Of a stretch of 64,000 nt of DNA, positions 42,204-54,890 are shown one piece after another; position 1 is the first letter of the stretch; each line of letters opens with the position of its first letter. Origin of the DNA: Liolophura sinensis (lineage: Eukaryota > Mollusca > Polyplacophora > Chitonida > Chitonidae). Below the pieces are notes generated by a model that had not been told where the DNA came from, did not search any database, and saw nothing but the letters and a program-made list of their open reading frames with translations. The translations under genes and the position numbers were made by a program. The stretch spans positions 14,193,386 to 14,257,385 of the forward strand of contig NC_088306.1 of the NCBI RefSeq assembly GCF_032854445.1, given 5' to 3'.

Positions 42204-42208
42204 CAACC
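42204..42208. repeat. Polinton target-site duplication, right
   Basis: CAACC directly after the right terminus, followed by TGCTCCTTATCATTTACTG as in the empty site at 8,494. Confidence 0.85.
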
Positions 42209-43867
42209 TGCTCCTTATCATTTACTGAGTGTAGGTTAGGCGAGGTTTGGTGAGGATTATCCGATATACAGTATACGAGAGGTCAGCCTAGATGCGCAGT
42301 GTATATGATCCGAGCGAAATGTCGTCTAACGTGATACTTATCGTGGACTCTCAATTCCAGGCATCTGGGTTATACACCTCCGTGATGAGATATACATTTC
42401 TGACAGAAGGTACAACACTGTGTATAATGTTATACCACTGTCCTTAGTGCATGGCCCCCGCTGGACAGATTGACTGTTTCATTAACGCCGGGATAATAAC
42501 GCCGGGATAATAACACCGAGATAGTGGGAGGCACATTCTCAAGTTTTTTTCACGTTCTCTCTCTTCCAAAGACAATTTGAATAAACTCAGAAGAACAAAC
42601 AGTTTTCGTGTACAATGTTTAATACTTAATTTTAGCGTTTCCTTTGGCTTTACGGGAAAACATTTTTACAAACCGACTTTTACGAAATGGATCCAAATCC
42701 ATGAACCCAAATAAGGCAAAGTGTTGTCATATATCGATATGCATGTTGTAATATATGGCATATTTTATCATGTTTGATTCTACGACGTAAAATCTTAACT
42801 TCTATATGGAAGAAAAATATTACCTTCCTTTTTTTGAAATTTTCAAACAAGTTGTAGGACACAGTTTTTTAAATGTTTATCTTAAAAGTATAGAGAGTCA
42901 TAATTTGTCCATCAAGCAATATTCACAGGAAAGAGATTGTTCAGTTTATTGGGAGTTTTGTGGTACATCTATTTTGTTTATTTTACTTTATTTTTTATTT
43001 ATTTATTTATTTATTTATTTATTGATTTATTTATTTGGCTTATTCTTAGCTTGAGTTGCAAATCAGCTTATAATTTATTAGAGTCAAATGTTACAGTGCC
43101 ATAATAAAACTAATAATAATAATGACTTGCTTTCAGAAATCTTATGGTGCAGATATATATGACAGGTTAAAGGCATACAAAATTGACTTAAATATGGTTT
43201 CACACGCTTTAAGTTTTTTTTTAATACTCACTTAGTTTTAACATAACACGTTTAAAATGTTTAGGCTGTGTAGTGTAAAAGGTAGGAAGAACTGATGCTC
43301 ATGCTCAACACTGTTTAGATTTTTTTTCTTGCATTTGATTTGTTTTTACATACCCACAGTAATCAATATTTTAGTCACCATATTTGGCATGTTAATGTTA
43401 TTGGTGTGTACAGCATAAATTAGCTTCAAACAGTCACTCATATATTATCAACCAGTCTTGTGAATAACTTTATGTAAATAAAATATTTTATTTTACTCTT
43501 GACATGTGTCACACTTTGGTATTACCTTGGGAGCTATATATCAGATCTGGCTGCCGTTGTATATTTGATGTCAGCTTTAACAGAGCGCTATTTTTTGTAT
43601 ATTCCTCAAGTGATTTGAGTGCCTTCTGTATTCCAAACCAACATATCATTATATAAGAATGTCTATGTCGTCAAGTTTTGCCGGAGACGTTGTTAACGTA
43701 AGGCTCGACGGCCTAGTCTGACTGGTGTCCAGTCCGTCCAGGACTGATTAACGCGTATCCCAGGCGAATATGACGCCAAGGACGGTCACTAAGAAGGAAC
43801 AAACATTTCTGTAGCCGTCCAGATGTATACTGGCGTTCGACTTAAAAAATTCGAGTGAAGTATCAAC

Positions 43868-44090
43868 GATGAATTTATGTATTTATTTATATATTTATTT
43901 AATCGGTGTGTTACGCCGTACTCAAGAATATTTCACTTATACGACGGTGGCCAGAATTATGGTGGGAGGAAACAGGGAAGAGCTCGGGGGGAAAGCCACG
44001 ACCATCCACAGGTTGCTGAAAGACCTTCCCACTTACGGCCAGAGAGTATCACCGATGAACAAGAGGCGGGTATGCCGTTTTCGTGACATT
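43868..44090 (-). mobile_element. SINE copy, minus strand
   Basis: Shared-position partner of the SINE at 11,317, with tail TTTATTTATATATTTATTT and the same internal changes. Confidence 0.85.
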
Positions 44091-44439
44091 CAAGATGGCG
44101 AGTGAGACACCTTTAGGTTATTATACTACTCTAGGGAACCACATATTGTAGGCTAGTATTTTATCTTGCTCTGTCGGTCAGTTCCAAGTGAATGAGATAC
44201 ATAGTGATAAATCTCTACCTATGTGATCCTATTTTATGAAATACACATAGGCCTATGTATTTTGTAATTACGGATTGTAAAAAGTTAAGTTATTGTATAA
44301 TTTCGTGAAAACGGTCAGACTGGTTTCTCTAATATGTGCTCTTGGCTGCATGTCGACCTGTTTGTGGGAGATGTATAAAATTATCAACGAGTTATTCCCC
44401 CTTAGAAGTTTGGCGCAATCTTTCGAAGTTTTGGGAGAA

Positions 44440-46417
44440 GAAAAAGTTTGGCGACTGTGAGAAGTTTTTTGACATTTGTAAGTAGTTGTCTGTTCTGTTT
44501 CACCATTGCTGACCCTTGCAGACATTCCTCTACGGACTATATGTTACAAAGGTGTTCACTATTGTAAAATGGCGAATACCGAGGTGAACGACGCAGCAAC
44601 GTACAACAACAACAACGTATATTTTCCCTAAGCAAAGTTTATGAAGTATATAGCCTGGGTAGATGTTTTAAATTTGCACGATCCATCTTCACTCTGAGAC
44701 CACCATTATAATGTAAAGACCATAGCCAGCATAACTGTTTGAGAATTTTATTTTTTTGAAACCCACTTTTATAATATGGGGTTTAAAAATTTGTACCTAT
44801 AAAGATTCAGAATAATATTTGATATGGTAGGAGTACAAAGTCTACGAGAGTTGTCTCCCCCTGTTACTGTTTGATTCAGGCAGTAATTATTTATGAAGCA
44901 AGGTAAGAAAGGGGACTTTTTCTTCCTAATGGCATGAAACTACATTTATACTGATAAAACTAACTTAGTCTAAACTAAGTTTGTTTTTTGTTTTATACCC
45001 TTGGTCTGGTGTATATGCTAAACCATTTCGTTTTACTTCTGTACACTTCAATATATTTATTTAATATACTTCATTCCAGAAGTATGTACCTATATTTTCA
45101 TATAACCTGAATGTGAAATTAACAATGTGTAGCCTCTTGAAATGTTTTCCACATCAAGGCTGAATTGGTTAGACTTCAGACCAAAATTGTACACAAATAC
45201 ACTCACCAATATGTCTTTGATCAATGACTATCATATGACTTTGATCAGTGACTGTCATATTGATAATATTCATTTACATGATTGACAACAGGTGGAGGAA
45301 ACCCGAGAGAACAGAGTAAACCATCAGCCTTTGTCAAGTAATGCGCCTAAAGCCATGGCTTAAGTATAGTGAGAGCAGAATATGAGGTTGTGAGCCATCC
45401 CATTCCAAGTTCATAAACATGCATGTAGAATAATTGCTGGCAAATTCACTAACATGTGATGGAGCTACCTCTCTTGACAATAATCAAGAATTGGAAGCGT
45501 ATTCCTTTTATCAAAAGCAGTGTGGAATAATATTTCTGTGCAACGATAAATATCACCAGGTAAATTCCAGTGTAAAATGTCTTTGTGGATATTTATTCCT
45601 GATCACCTTTTCAGCTAGTCTGTATTTTCTGACTAGGACTTTCAGCAGATATTGTGATAAACCACAACGGTGTGCTGCGTTTCTAGTCAGAAATTACTCC
45701 ATTAGGAGTGATTAAGAGTTTTTGCCATTGCTAACTTGCCCACTGTGTTCTCTTCTTTAACCTACTGAAGCACCGGGCCCTCTCAACAATGCATTTGCTG
45801 TGAGTTCAAGTCCAGCTTATGCTGGCTTCCTCTCCAGCCGTAAGTGAGAGAGTCTTCCAGCAACCTACCCTAATGCTGGCCACCGTCGTATAAGTGAAAC
45901 ATTCTTGAGTACGGCGTAAAACACCAATCAAGTAAATAAATACTCAAGCACCTGTAGTCCTTCTCTTCTTGTCTTCTTTTAGGGTGGTAAATTCCTTCTG
46001 AACAATATTTTGATGAACAAAATCTTTGACATCTTTTCTCCATTCATGCTTTCAATTTTACCCATTCACCTGTCATTATCTATACTTTATACTAGCATTC
46101 ATTTTTGTCTTTAAAACTGCATTAGGCAATGTACACTGCTGCGTATAAGTGTTGATCAAGTCAAAGTCATTTTACATTGCTTCAAGCTTGTGTTAAGTGT
46201 AGAATATTTGTTGCTAGTAGCCTGAAAAATATTAATTTCAAATCAGGAAATTTGAAATCTTTTATCATGTTCATATGTACAAACTCTAGCTGTATGTTGT
46301 TGATCTTCAGTCAGTTAAATATGTAAATTACTGACTTTCATTTCACTCTGTATTTCTTCATGTATGTTTTGTAGGTATGACTATTTTGAATAAGTTATGC
46401 TGATGTTATGATGAGCT
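44440..46417. other. Non-coding stretch upstream of the AUNIP-like gene
   Basis: Unique AT-rich sequence beyond the end of M4, with one SINE (45,768). A short ATGGCGAATACCGAGG frame at 44,569 closes after about 20 codons and has no support. The promoter of the gene at 46,418 presumably lies here, but no motif is convincing. Confidence 0.4.
45768..45945 (+). mobile_element. SINE copy, plus strand
   Basis: GTGAGTTCAAGTCCAGC (box B-like), CTTCCTCTCCAGCCGTAAG, the core ATAAGTGAAACATTCTTGAG and a TAAATAAATA tail. The 5' tRNA head is truncated. Confidence 0.85.
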
Positions 46418-48094
46418 ATGAACCGGGAAGAACCAGCTGATAGCGGTTGGCTGTCAACAAGAAACAAGAGAAAGGTAAATATTACATTTATGATGATTTG
46501 AGTTGATTGATTGATGTTTCATGCCGTACTCAAGAATATTTCACTTATATGACAACAGGCAGCATTATGGCGGGAGGAAACTGGGCAGAGCACGACCATC
46601 CGCAGTTTACTGGCAGACCTTCCTATGTACGGCTGGAGAGGAAGTTAGCACGAGCTGGACTTGAACTTTGACCACATTGATGGGAGGCTTGGGTGGTATG
46701 CTAACTCCATTGGCCATGGAGACGCCCTTTTTATGGTTGAAGTAGAATTTTATTCTTTAACATGCTTGAAATAATATATACAGGGTTGTTGGTGTTGGCT
46801 GTTGTGTGATGGCGGCAAAAAGGCATAGATACTTTTCTAACTGAAATTTAAGTGGTCTTTATTCAGACAACTTCTGTTCTTGGTTGTCTGTGTACATTGT
46901 CCATGTACATAAAAATCTACCACAATAGGTGGGTTTCGATTTTGTGGCGAAAGGTTAAAAAAAAAAGTGTATTATAAGACTGGTCAGAAATGATGAGTAA
47001 CTTTTGTTAACATTAATGTACCAACCACCTGTCTCACTATGTTTCAGAGATAAAAATAACACACCTCTTTCCTTCAGAAACTTATGAAGTTCACAAACGT
47101 TCAGCTCCCAATTCTTTACTTCTTTCGACTACTCAAAATAATTTGTTGTGAAACTTTTTTCAGACACTTGTTTTAAATATTAAATATAAAAAAATTAGTT
47201 CCCTAACATTTTTGATTCGTGGATTCTTATAGTAAGATTTTTTTTCACCTGTAGCAAAGAACCAGCTAACTCGAATCTCCTATTTTTCAACCTTTTTCCA
47301 TGATTGCAATAGCTTATTCAAACATATTTATTCTGATTACACTGATAAAGTTATAATTTTTGTGATATTTTTCTTTTACCGTATATTCAGATCACCACTC
47401 CTGCAGCTAGTGTAAAGAGGAAAAGGTCAGCTGTGGCCCTGTGTCGTCCTCTGGGATGTGGACAACCCTCAGCGTTTTACACTCTCACCCAGAATTCCCC
47501 TCCACCCCCAGAACTCTTTACACGCACCCACCAGACCTCCATCGTCTCATTCTTCAGGGCAGGGAGTACTAAGGGTAATGCTGAAGACGCAAAGGCTGCA
47601 GGTAAATCTTTTGTATAACTGCACATATTGAATAATTACCTCTTCAGGCTGTGCCTGGTTTTCTTCACCCATTTAGCATGATATATTCCTAAATGTTGCA
47701 TAAAGCACCAATGAAATAATAAACTGGAAGACACTCTGAGCATGCAAACCCCCACCTGAGCTAAAATGTTAAAAGTTACCTCCACTGTAATTCTTCAACC
47801 TTTTCCCATGTTTGCAAGGTGTTTATTCAAACATAGTGTGAAAGCAATATTATTTGTTGAGTGATAAAATTATACTTTTTGTGAAGCCCTGGAATTGGTC
47901 AGTCAAACCAATGAAGTTTACTTTCCAAAAGAAAATTGAAAAGGGGCTTAAACTGCACTGAAAGTTGCTCTTTCATATGCGAAAAAGCTATGGAATTAAG
48001 GTACCATAACAGGAGACTCCATGACTGAGTGTTAGCTATGTGTAGCTAGTGCTAAATGTCAGACAGATTGTCTCTAACTCTCAGAAGCTCATTG

Positions 48095-48125
<31 letters not shown>

Positions 48126-49775
48126 CACACACTTCAATTTCCTCTACCTTTAAAGCTGACCATCATCCTCATCATTTAAGTGAAATACTGTTGAGTGCCA
48201 CATTAAACAACAGTGAAATAAAAATGGTAAGATGCAGTAACAGTTTATTCCTAACTCTGTCCAGTTTCTTTCTTGTCTCATGTCTTAACCATTTCCAGTC
48301 ATACGACGACGACGAGTCTTCTCGTATCAGAGAGAGTCCATGACACCAAAGTGCAGCCATCACCAAAGTACTAGTATTATGTCAAAGACCCACCAAACAC
48401 CCCAGCCAATCACATTACACTGACACCGGGCCATCCAGTTCTGTTTCCTTGCTCTAACTTCTCAGTGATGATCGTCAAGCGAGGCAGCAACAAGTACCAC
48501 TTTTACTAACTTTAATATGACCCAACCTGGATTTGATCCTGGGTCTCTAACCATTAGGCCACCAAAGTTGTCCACACACAAGTGATAACCCTGACTACAA
48601 TGTCATAAGTGAAAATGGTTTCTTTGGTCAAAGGCTGAAAAATTCCCAGCCTGTGGCACCATGAGTATGAGCTATCTGCTTGTTATGTAGGTTACTAATT
48701 ACTCTTGATCAGTATATGTCATTCAAGTCACTATGCTCTGAGTAACTGAATGAAAACCATCAGCGTATCTTACAAATCTTCTTACCTCAAACCAAAAACT
48801 TTTTAATATCCCCTCGTACAAAGAGTGATACCACAATTGAACAGTGCCAAAAAATGTCTTGGTGTCTTTGTGTAATTTTTAGATGTCAAGTCTGAAGGTG
48901 ATGAAGAACCAAAAAAAAAATCGATCCAAACCTGATGTGGATCAGGGTAAAAACATGGAACCACTCACTTATCAAACTCGCTCCCCATTACGTCACAGTC
49001 CACGGAAGACAACTCTAGACGGCAAGTAACAGACAGACAAAACAACCAGGTGCAGTTAGGGGAGGAAAACCAACAGCCTGCGAAAGGAGACATCATTATA
49101 GATTGGTATTGCAATTCTAACTCGCCAAGGAAGGGCAGTACTGAGTGTAGTCCTGGCTCATTTTTAGGGTTACCAGGTTACAAGAGCAGGAATAAAGTGA
49201 CTGGCAGCCCAGAAGAAAGTCAGGCGTTTGTTACCCTTGAGCTTGATAGTGATGGAAACTTTGCTGATCTCGCATTATCAAGCCAGAAACGCGCTTGTTC
49301 AGTAAAACCTACTAGTCTTTGTTCCCAGGATTCAGCTGTTCGATATTCGTCATCATATTTGGAAGATCAGGAGCTGTCTGAAATTGCTTCATTTGCAGAA
49401 CTGGATGGCCAGTGGGGTTTAAATGATTCTTGTGTAAGTAAAATTGACACTGCAGTAACAGATAGCGAAGAGCCATTTACGTTTGCTTTCCTGTCACAAG
49501 ATCCCACGCTCAGAACAAGGGTGGTAACTCCCACTGGCATACGACAATCATCCAAGGGAGCTGACTCTGCAAGTGCCAGTGATGATGAGGAATTCACACT
49601 TACGACACAAGGATTAGATAATACAAATGACGACCTAGAATACTCCGACGTGAGTGGATTTGAAGATGAATCACAATGCATACTTGATTCACAAGAGTTG
49701 GAGTTAGAGGAACACTCAATTGAGCCGAATTATTCTGAATTTAAGGAAAGCAATATAAATTCAAACTTTTCATAG
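46418..49775 (+). CDS. AUNIP-like gene, three exons
   Basis: Exon 1 is 46,418-46,474 (MNREEPADSGWLSTRNKRK, donor GTAAAT), exon 2 is 47,391-47,601 (acceptor ATTCAG, donor GTAAAT, phase 1) and exon 3 is 48,883-49,775. The N-terminus has a Trp followed by a basic KRK, then a TLTQNS segment and HQTSIVSFF. This order resembles the N-terminal signature of Aurora A and ninein-interacting protein, a DNA-end-resection and centrosome factor. QTSIVSFF also fits the PCNA-binding PIP-box pattern QxxIxxFF. Exon 3 encodes a Ser- and acid-rich tail with FAFLSQDPTLRTRVV, perhaps matching the family's LFTQDSEG-like element. Exon 3 changes frame at an A10 run (48,911-48,920) and again before 49,027, so either the assembly has indels or the gene is decaying. 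Assignment is from memory of the family and unverified. Confidence 0.5.
46500..46700 (-). mobile_element. SINE in intron 1 of the AUNIP-like gene
   Basis: Reverse core (ATGCCGTACTCAAGAATATT, CAGCATTATGGCGGGAGG) with a GATTGATTGATG tail and a degraded tRNA-like end. Confidence 0.8.
47602..48882. other. Intron 2 of the AUNIP-like gene
   Basis: AT-rich intron with a (CA)n run and a degraded SINE-like tail (AAGTGAAATACTGTTGAGTG, near 48,178). A frame at 48,056-48,343 spanning the CA run is not supported as coding. Confidence 0.45.
48099..48132. repeat. (CA)n microsatellite
   Basis: About 14 CA dinucleotides with one CC interruption, in intron 2. Confidence 0.95.
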
Positions 49776-49949
49776 GATAGCCAAAAGAGGCCAACAAAAA
49801 TTTAGCAGCGTGAGTGATTTGTTAAATTTTGAATTTGCGGTTATAGAATTCCATAGTGTGAATCATAAAACAATGTATTTTGAGTCTGTTTGTATTTGAA
49901 AGCATTTGGATACAAGTTATGTCATCATTTTAAAGTTAGTTTGCATCAT

Positions 49950-50219
49950 TATTTATTTATGTATTTGATTGATGTTTTACCCCGTACTCAAGAAAATTTC
50001 ACTTATACAACGGCAGCCAGCATTATGGTGGGAGAAAACTGGCAGAGCCCGGGGGGGAAACCCACGACCATCCGCAGGTTGCTGACAAACCTTCCCACTT
50101 ACGACCGGAGAGGAGGCCAGCATGAGCTGGACTTGAACTCAGAGAGATCGCATTGGTGAGAGACTCCTGGGTCATTACGCTGTGCCAGCGCGCTAACCAA
50201 CTGAGCCATGGAGACCCCA
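49950..50219 (-). mobile_element. Full-length tRNA-derived SINE
   Basis: On the minus strand it begins GGGTCTCCATGGCTCAGTTG (box A-like) and continues GGTTAGCGCGCTGGC. A GAGTTCAAGTCC box B and the shared core follow, ending in an AAATA-type tail at 49,950. One of the two best copies for defining the family. It lies just after the AUNIP-like stop codon, in likely 3' UTR. Confidence 0.9.
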
Positions 50220-51411
50220 GTTGCATCATTAAATGTGGAAAGTAATTTGATGTTCATCCTATTGGGGCTTACCTCTGTTCAATTTAGTAATGGTTTGTAG
50301 AGACAGCTTGAACAGGACTGAAGATGAACCATTTCTGATAAGGCTTTCGTTTCTATACTTTTATAGGACATGGAATTTTCAAGAATCCCATGTTTATATT
50401 GTTCTTGCAATACATTGTATTGTACATGGATATCTGTCTGTCTCTTTGTCGGTTTGTGCATTTGTTGTGATTTGATTTCTGCAGCAATACAGGCTCTTTT
50501 TTTTGAGGAGGGGAGAACAGTCTTATGCTTTAACTCTGGTCATATTCCTTAAAATGAAGGATCTGACTGCCAGGTATTTTCCGATTTTGATGAAATTTGT
50601 TACAGATTCACACTGTGGCTCCTTGGGTCCTATTGGAGAAGCAGTTGGCTCAGTGTGTAAATCTTGCATTATACTAGTATTTTATAGCATGGGGGTATAT
50701 TTTTTTATTTGTTGTAAAATCAGTTTAGATAGGTCTGGTACTGAAATCTTATTTGCCCTGCATGTATGTGAGCCTTGTGTGTATAAAAAAATAAAAGTGA
50801 AGAGCATTTCATCAGACAGATTTGCATTTTTGTCCAATTTTGATTCTACAGTACTAATCCTTTTCGACTGGTGTTAACAACTGATATACCAGCCCCTTGT
50901 GTCGAACTGACTGGAAGAAATCTACATGTACATGGTATATTAAACTTTGTATAAAGTACATCATAATTGATGGCAGTGGCCCCATTTTGGCTGTGCATGT
51001 ACATGTACTAAATACAGGCCTCGACATAAGATGCGGTCGAACTGGCGGACGTAAATCTCTTAAACGTAAATTCAGATGAACGAATTTTTGATCACCAAGT
51101 CAACTCCAGGGGAACGATAATTTCACGTGTTGGCAAGTACAATGTGCTATCAGAAGGTCGCAAATGGCTAAATTTATTTCACTTTCAGGAAAATCGGCAC
51201 AAACTTTATTCCAGTTTAAATAGAAAAAGAGTCATTATTTTTGTAGATAAGTTTTATATCTAAGCGACGAACATTACTTTATCACTGTGGTTGCAATCTG
51301 ATGCTCTACGAAGTTACTGTCCAGTTTCTACTCTTGAAATGAGCAGGCATCAGGTCATTCCGATGTTGGTGGGGGGGGGGGGGGGGCGAAGGTCTTGGCC
51401 GACTGAGGTAA
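50220..51411. other. Non-coding stretch, possibly 3' UTR
   Basis: AT-rich sequence after the AUNIP-like gene with open frames of up to 124 codons (50,503-50,877) rich in Phe/Cys/Leu and without homology I recognise. A 16-base G run lies at 51,371-51,386. Confidence 0.4.
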
Positions 51412-51684
51412 GTGCTAATCTATCATGTACCTAAACATAAAAGGCAGGTTTTCATGGAAGCAATGTTCAAGATTGTTCTCGAAGCCTTGCTGGCAATTAG
51501 CGCGAAGCAGTGGCTTTCCTCCACCCAGAAAACTGACCCCCATCCTAAAAATGAAAAATTGGTTAATATGGTGTTAAAACAGTGCCTAAAGGCAGGGAAG
51601 CGCTGTAGTTCCAAGGTGTGTACACCTTCATGGAATCAACAAGCCATCACCAAATTACTGGTTTTCGGATTTAAAAAATGTTAG
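51412..51684 (+). other. Unassigned open frame of 90 codons
   Basis: A Lys/Gln-rich amphipathic sequence (HKRQVFMEAMFKIVLEALLA) with a first ATG at codon 15. A TAA precedes it and there is no clear acceptor. It might be an exon of an unknown gene, but nothing else supports it. Confidence 0.15.
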
Positions 51685-51734
51685 AACGTCATTAACATCA
51701 AGAAGGGCCTTGCAAGCCAACCTTAAAATTTAAA

Positions 51735-51890
51735 CGTGAAGATCTTCTGGCAACCTGCGGATCGCCATGGGTATCCTCCGGGCTTTGTCCGGTTTCCACC
51801 AACCATAATGCTGGCCACCGTCGTATACGTGAAATATTCATGAGTAAGGCGTGAAACACCAATCAAATACATAAATAAAATGTATTACAT
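51735..51890 (+). mobile_element. SINE 3' copy, plus strand
   Basis: Starts in the middle of the element (CAACCTGCGGATCGCC), then CATAATGCTGGCCACCGTCG and TGAAATATTCATGAG, with a CAAATACATAAATAAA tail. Confidence 0.85.
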
Positions 51891-52744
51891 TTAGGTTGGC
51901 GAAAGCAATAATAAGTAATTTTAATTTACAAATTTCTTTTGGGTTCCAACACAGCATATATTTGCAGTAAAATCCACACAATCGACGTCCTATAGAAATG
52001 GCTCGCTCTGGGGGCTTGATGAGGTATTATGAGGTAAATAACTGAGGCGATGTTGGGTGACGTCTACTATATACAACAAGGATCACATTGTGTTGTGAGA
52101 ACAGAAGTTCCTGCTATGTGAACAGAACATTTATAAGAATTTGTTAAAATTTCTTTTCTTCTTTCCTCTATCTGTATTTCTGCGTAATGATAAAGTGATT
52201 ACTCCGTTAGCCATTTGCCTCATTTGTTTTCAACAGGTGCGGCGTGAGGATGTTGACAACTGAGGAATTTGGGCCGCGCGAAAATTTCAACAATGTCGTT
52301 TGACTTATTTATTTATGGATTGAGTCATTTGTTTCTGCCAAGGTGGAAGGGTTGCGGACTTGCCTAAATTTTCACAAGACTTCGTAAATCAATTTTTCGT
52401 AGCTTTTCTGGTTAATCACGTCGCTTCTTGGCATTACCCAAATAACGTCATTTACACAGAAAGTTGGAGATTCGATGTACGAAGTTTTGTGAAAGTAGCC
52501 TCTGGGTTGTTTAAGACTACATGTTTCCCGTTGCGAATATTAGACAACTATATGTGTCGGGCACTGTCGTTTCTGATCGGGTTTTACTCTTGATGGTGGG
52601 CTGTAAGAGTCACCTGTTCGCATGGCATGGTGTGCATGCGGTTTATTAAATGTGACAGCACAACATTTAAGTAATTCTACACCAGAGACGTCTAATAAAA
52701 TGCCATGAAAAGTGCTCTATTGCTTTGTTATCAAATTCAGATTA
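51891..52744. other. Non-coding stretch
   Basis: AT-rich unique sequence. A 77-codon frame at 52,360 has a Phe/Val-rich sequence without recognisable family or splice context. Nothing else is seen. Confidence 0.4.
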
Positions 52745-53028
52745 AATCAGTGTTATGGGGTAGCTTCCGTGACCCAGGGGAATAGCACGCCAGCGGGACG
52801 CAAGGATCCAACAGCCTCCCACCAATGCAGTCATTGTGAGCTGAAGACCAGCTCATGCATGCTGGTTTCCTTTCCGACCGTACGTGGGAACGTTTGACGT
52901 CAACTTACAGATTGTCGTGGGTTTCGCCTGGGTTCTGCCCGGTTTCCTCCCACCATAATGCTGTCCGCCATGGTATAAGTGAAATATTATTGAGTACGAC
53001 GTAAATCACCAATTATATAAATAACTAA
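52745..53028 (+). mobile_element. Full-length but diverged SINE, plus strand
   Basis: The tRNA-like head (GTAGCTTCCGTGACCCAGGG) is degraded. The body includes CATGCTGGTTTCCTTTCCGACCG, GCCCGGTTTCCTCCCACC and TGAAATATTATTGAGTACG, with a short AT tail. Confidence 0.8.
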
Positions 53029-54639
53029 AATTGCGAAGTATTTTATATATTCATGTAATAATGTTGAGTGAATTGAAAAGCGTTGTACTTCCGCAGTTCG
53101 TACTGAAGTCTTCATTCTTTTGGTTATAACGCTGCACACGCACAATGAGCCACAGATGAAACTTTACATCTATTAAACTGCCAAAATAAACTTCCTGTGG
53201 ACCACTCGACGCAGCCGACACAACCACGGGTGTAGCCACCCACAAAGCTTGACGTAATACCCAGTAAGCCGCAATCAGGGGCTTCCCAATTAAGATATTG
53301 AACGGTGGACTTCCAGCAAAGAGCCTTACAAGGGCGGGGGATTGCTCAGGCTTACCGACACCCTAATGTCGTTGACTTGTGAATTAACACGTTCAAGGTT
53401 AACTGGGGAGCAAATAAACTTTTTTAAATTTTTTCCTAAAACCACCAAATCTGTTTGAGAGACTGTGTGAGTTCATGCAGTGGTCTGGCAACTTTTCTAG
53501 AATAACTCGCTTTCGTCTTGCTCGCACATGTTCTTGTAATTCAGCAAAAGCTATAACCGCAATATTATGTGTTCCTTGACTTTCTGTATGTAAATATATG
53601 AAAGTTTGGTCTGAACGATACCTCAAGGTTAGTGTATCGACTTACATGGAATGCCTATTCGTGGTTTATGAATAGCATTCAAATATCGGACTTGACGCTT
53701 GGATGCCATGCGCATATACCCAACGTCTCCAGACACCGTTCATCCTTATTTCCAAGCCTTGTGTATAGACGTTCGTGTTTGTAATCGCAAGAACTATAGA
53801 CCTAAAGAAGACACCTTGAAGAGTACTGTAATTTGCTCGGTTCTTTTTGTCGGAATGGCTCACTGATTGACCAAAGTTTGATTATATTGCTAAGTTGTCG
53901 TCAACATTTGGACGTCAGCATTTCGACGATCAGGAGAGCAATGAGCGATGTCGCTCAGAAGTAGGCCTTGCGTTTTCAGTGTTTCGTATTGTGTCGACTC
54001 AAGATAAGTAATTTTGATCGTGGCGTAAACATATATAGCGAAGAAAAATCATAAATCACTGAACAAATGCGTGTTCTAAACAGCCTGTTGTGAAAATACC
54101 AGCCAGTGGGAGCTCTGTCATACACACACCACTTAACCCTCTCATCCAGTTGCCAGGGTAGCACGTGACTTAAAACTTGATCACTAGATTTCCCGTCAGC
54201 TCGGCTGTGATCACTGAAAGGCTCGTACACCTGCGAGACTTGGGGAAATCCTCGAAAGTTGTTTACGTGAAATTCTCGTAATGTGGGATTTACTGTAAAT
54301 CCCCGTGCTATACTGATGTCGCGCTTTAAAGGATTTTGTTATGTACAACGTATGGAGCACGACAGCGCCAACATTCCACTGTGTCTCCGACACCGAATCT
54401 CTCGTCGTTAAGTCCTTGAGTGAGGGAAAGGTGGATTGGGGGAGAAATTTAAAGTAGATTTAAATGGGTGAAAACCAAAGTTTGCTGATTTTGACAGTTT
54501 TTAAATACACTGGGTGATTTCAAAGACAGTGTAGGCACCCAGCTTGAAACAATGGTTTTCTATGCCTCTCGATTTTAAGAACCCCCGCTTTTAATTGGAG
54601 TGTGGTTGATGGAATACTCAGTACAGTTTAAAACTTGGG
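53029..54639. other. Non-coding stretch
   Basis: Unique sequence with no recognised gene, RNA or repeat. Open frames on both strands are under 85 codons and show no family features. Confidence 0.4.
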
Positions 54640-54890
54640 TTTCGTGACCTAATTGTTAGCGTGCTTAGCCAACGCAGTGATGCATGGGCCTCTCCATAAT
54701 GCGATCACTGTGAGTTCAAGCCCAGATCTCTCAGCCGTCCTCATAGGTTATGCTGTACGTGGGAAGGTCTGGAAGTAATCTGCGGATGACCGTGGGTTCC
54801 TTCCACCATAATGTTGGAAGCCCTCGAAATAGTGAAATATTCTTGAATACGACGTAAAACATCAAAAAAAATAAATAAATAAATATAATA
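54640..54890 (+). mobile_element. Diverged SINE, plus strand
   Basis: GTTAGCGTGCTTAGCCAACG head, GTGAGTTCAAGCCC box B, TACGTGGGAAGGTCTGG body, GTGAAATATTCTTGAATACG core and an A-rich TAAATAAATAAATA tail. Confidence 0.8.

Larger units (their letters stand above)
42204..44440 (+). repeat. Serpin duplication module M4, right part
   Basis: Continues M4 after the Polinton and matches 8,489-11,870 of M2, but lacks the 0.7 kb that holds the helicase remnant. It contains a T-rich ATTT run (42,975-43,040) and one SINE, and no recognised gene. Confidence 0.85.

Noticed and set aside
44569..44632. Short ATG frame (MANTEVNDAA...) upstream of the AUNIP-like gene
   Set aside because: Closes after about 20 codons at a stop, with no splice donor or conservation.
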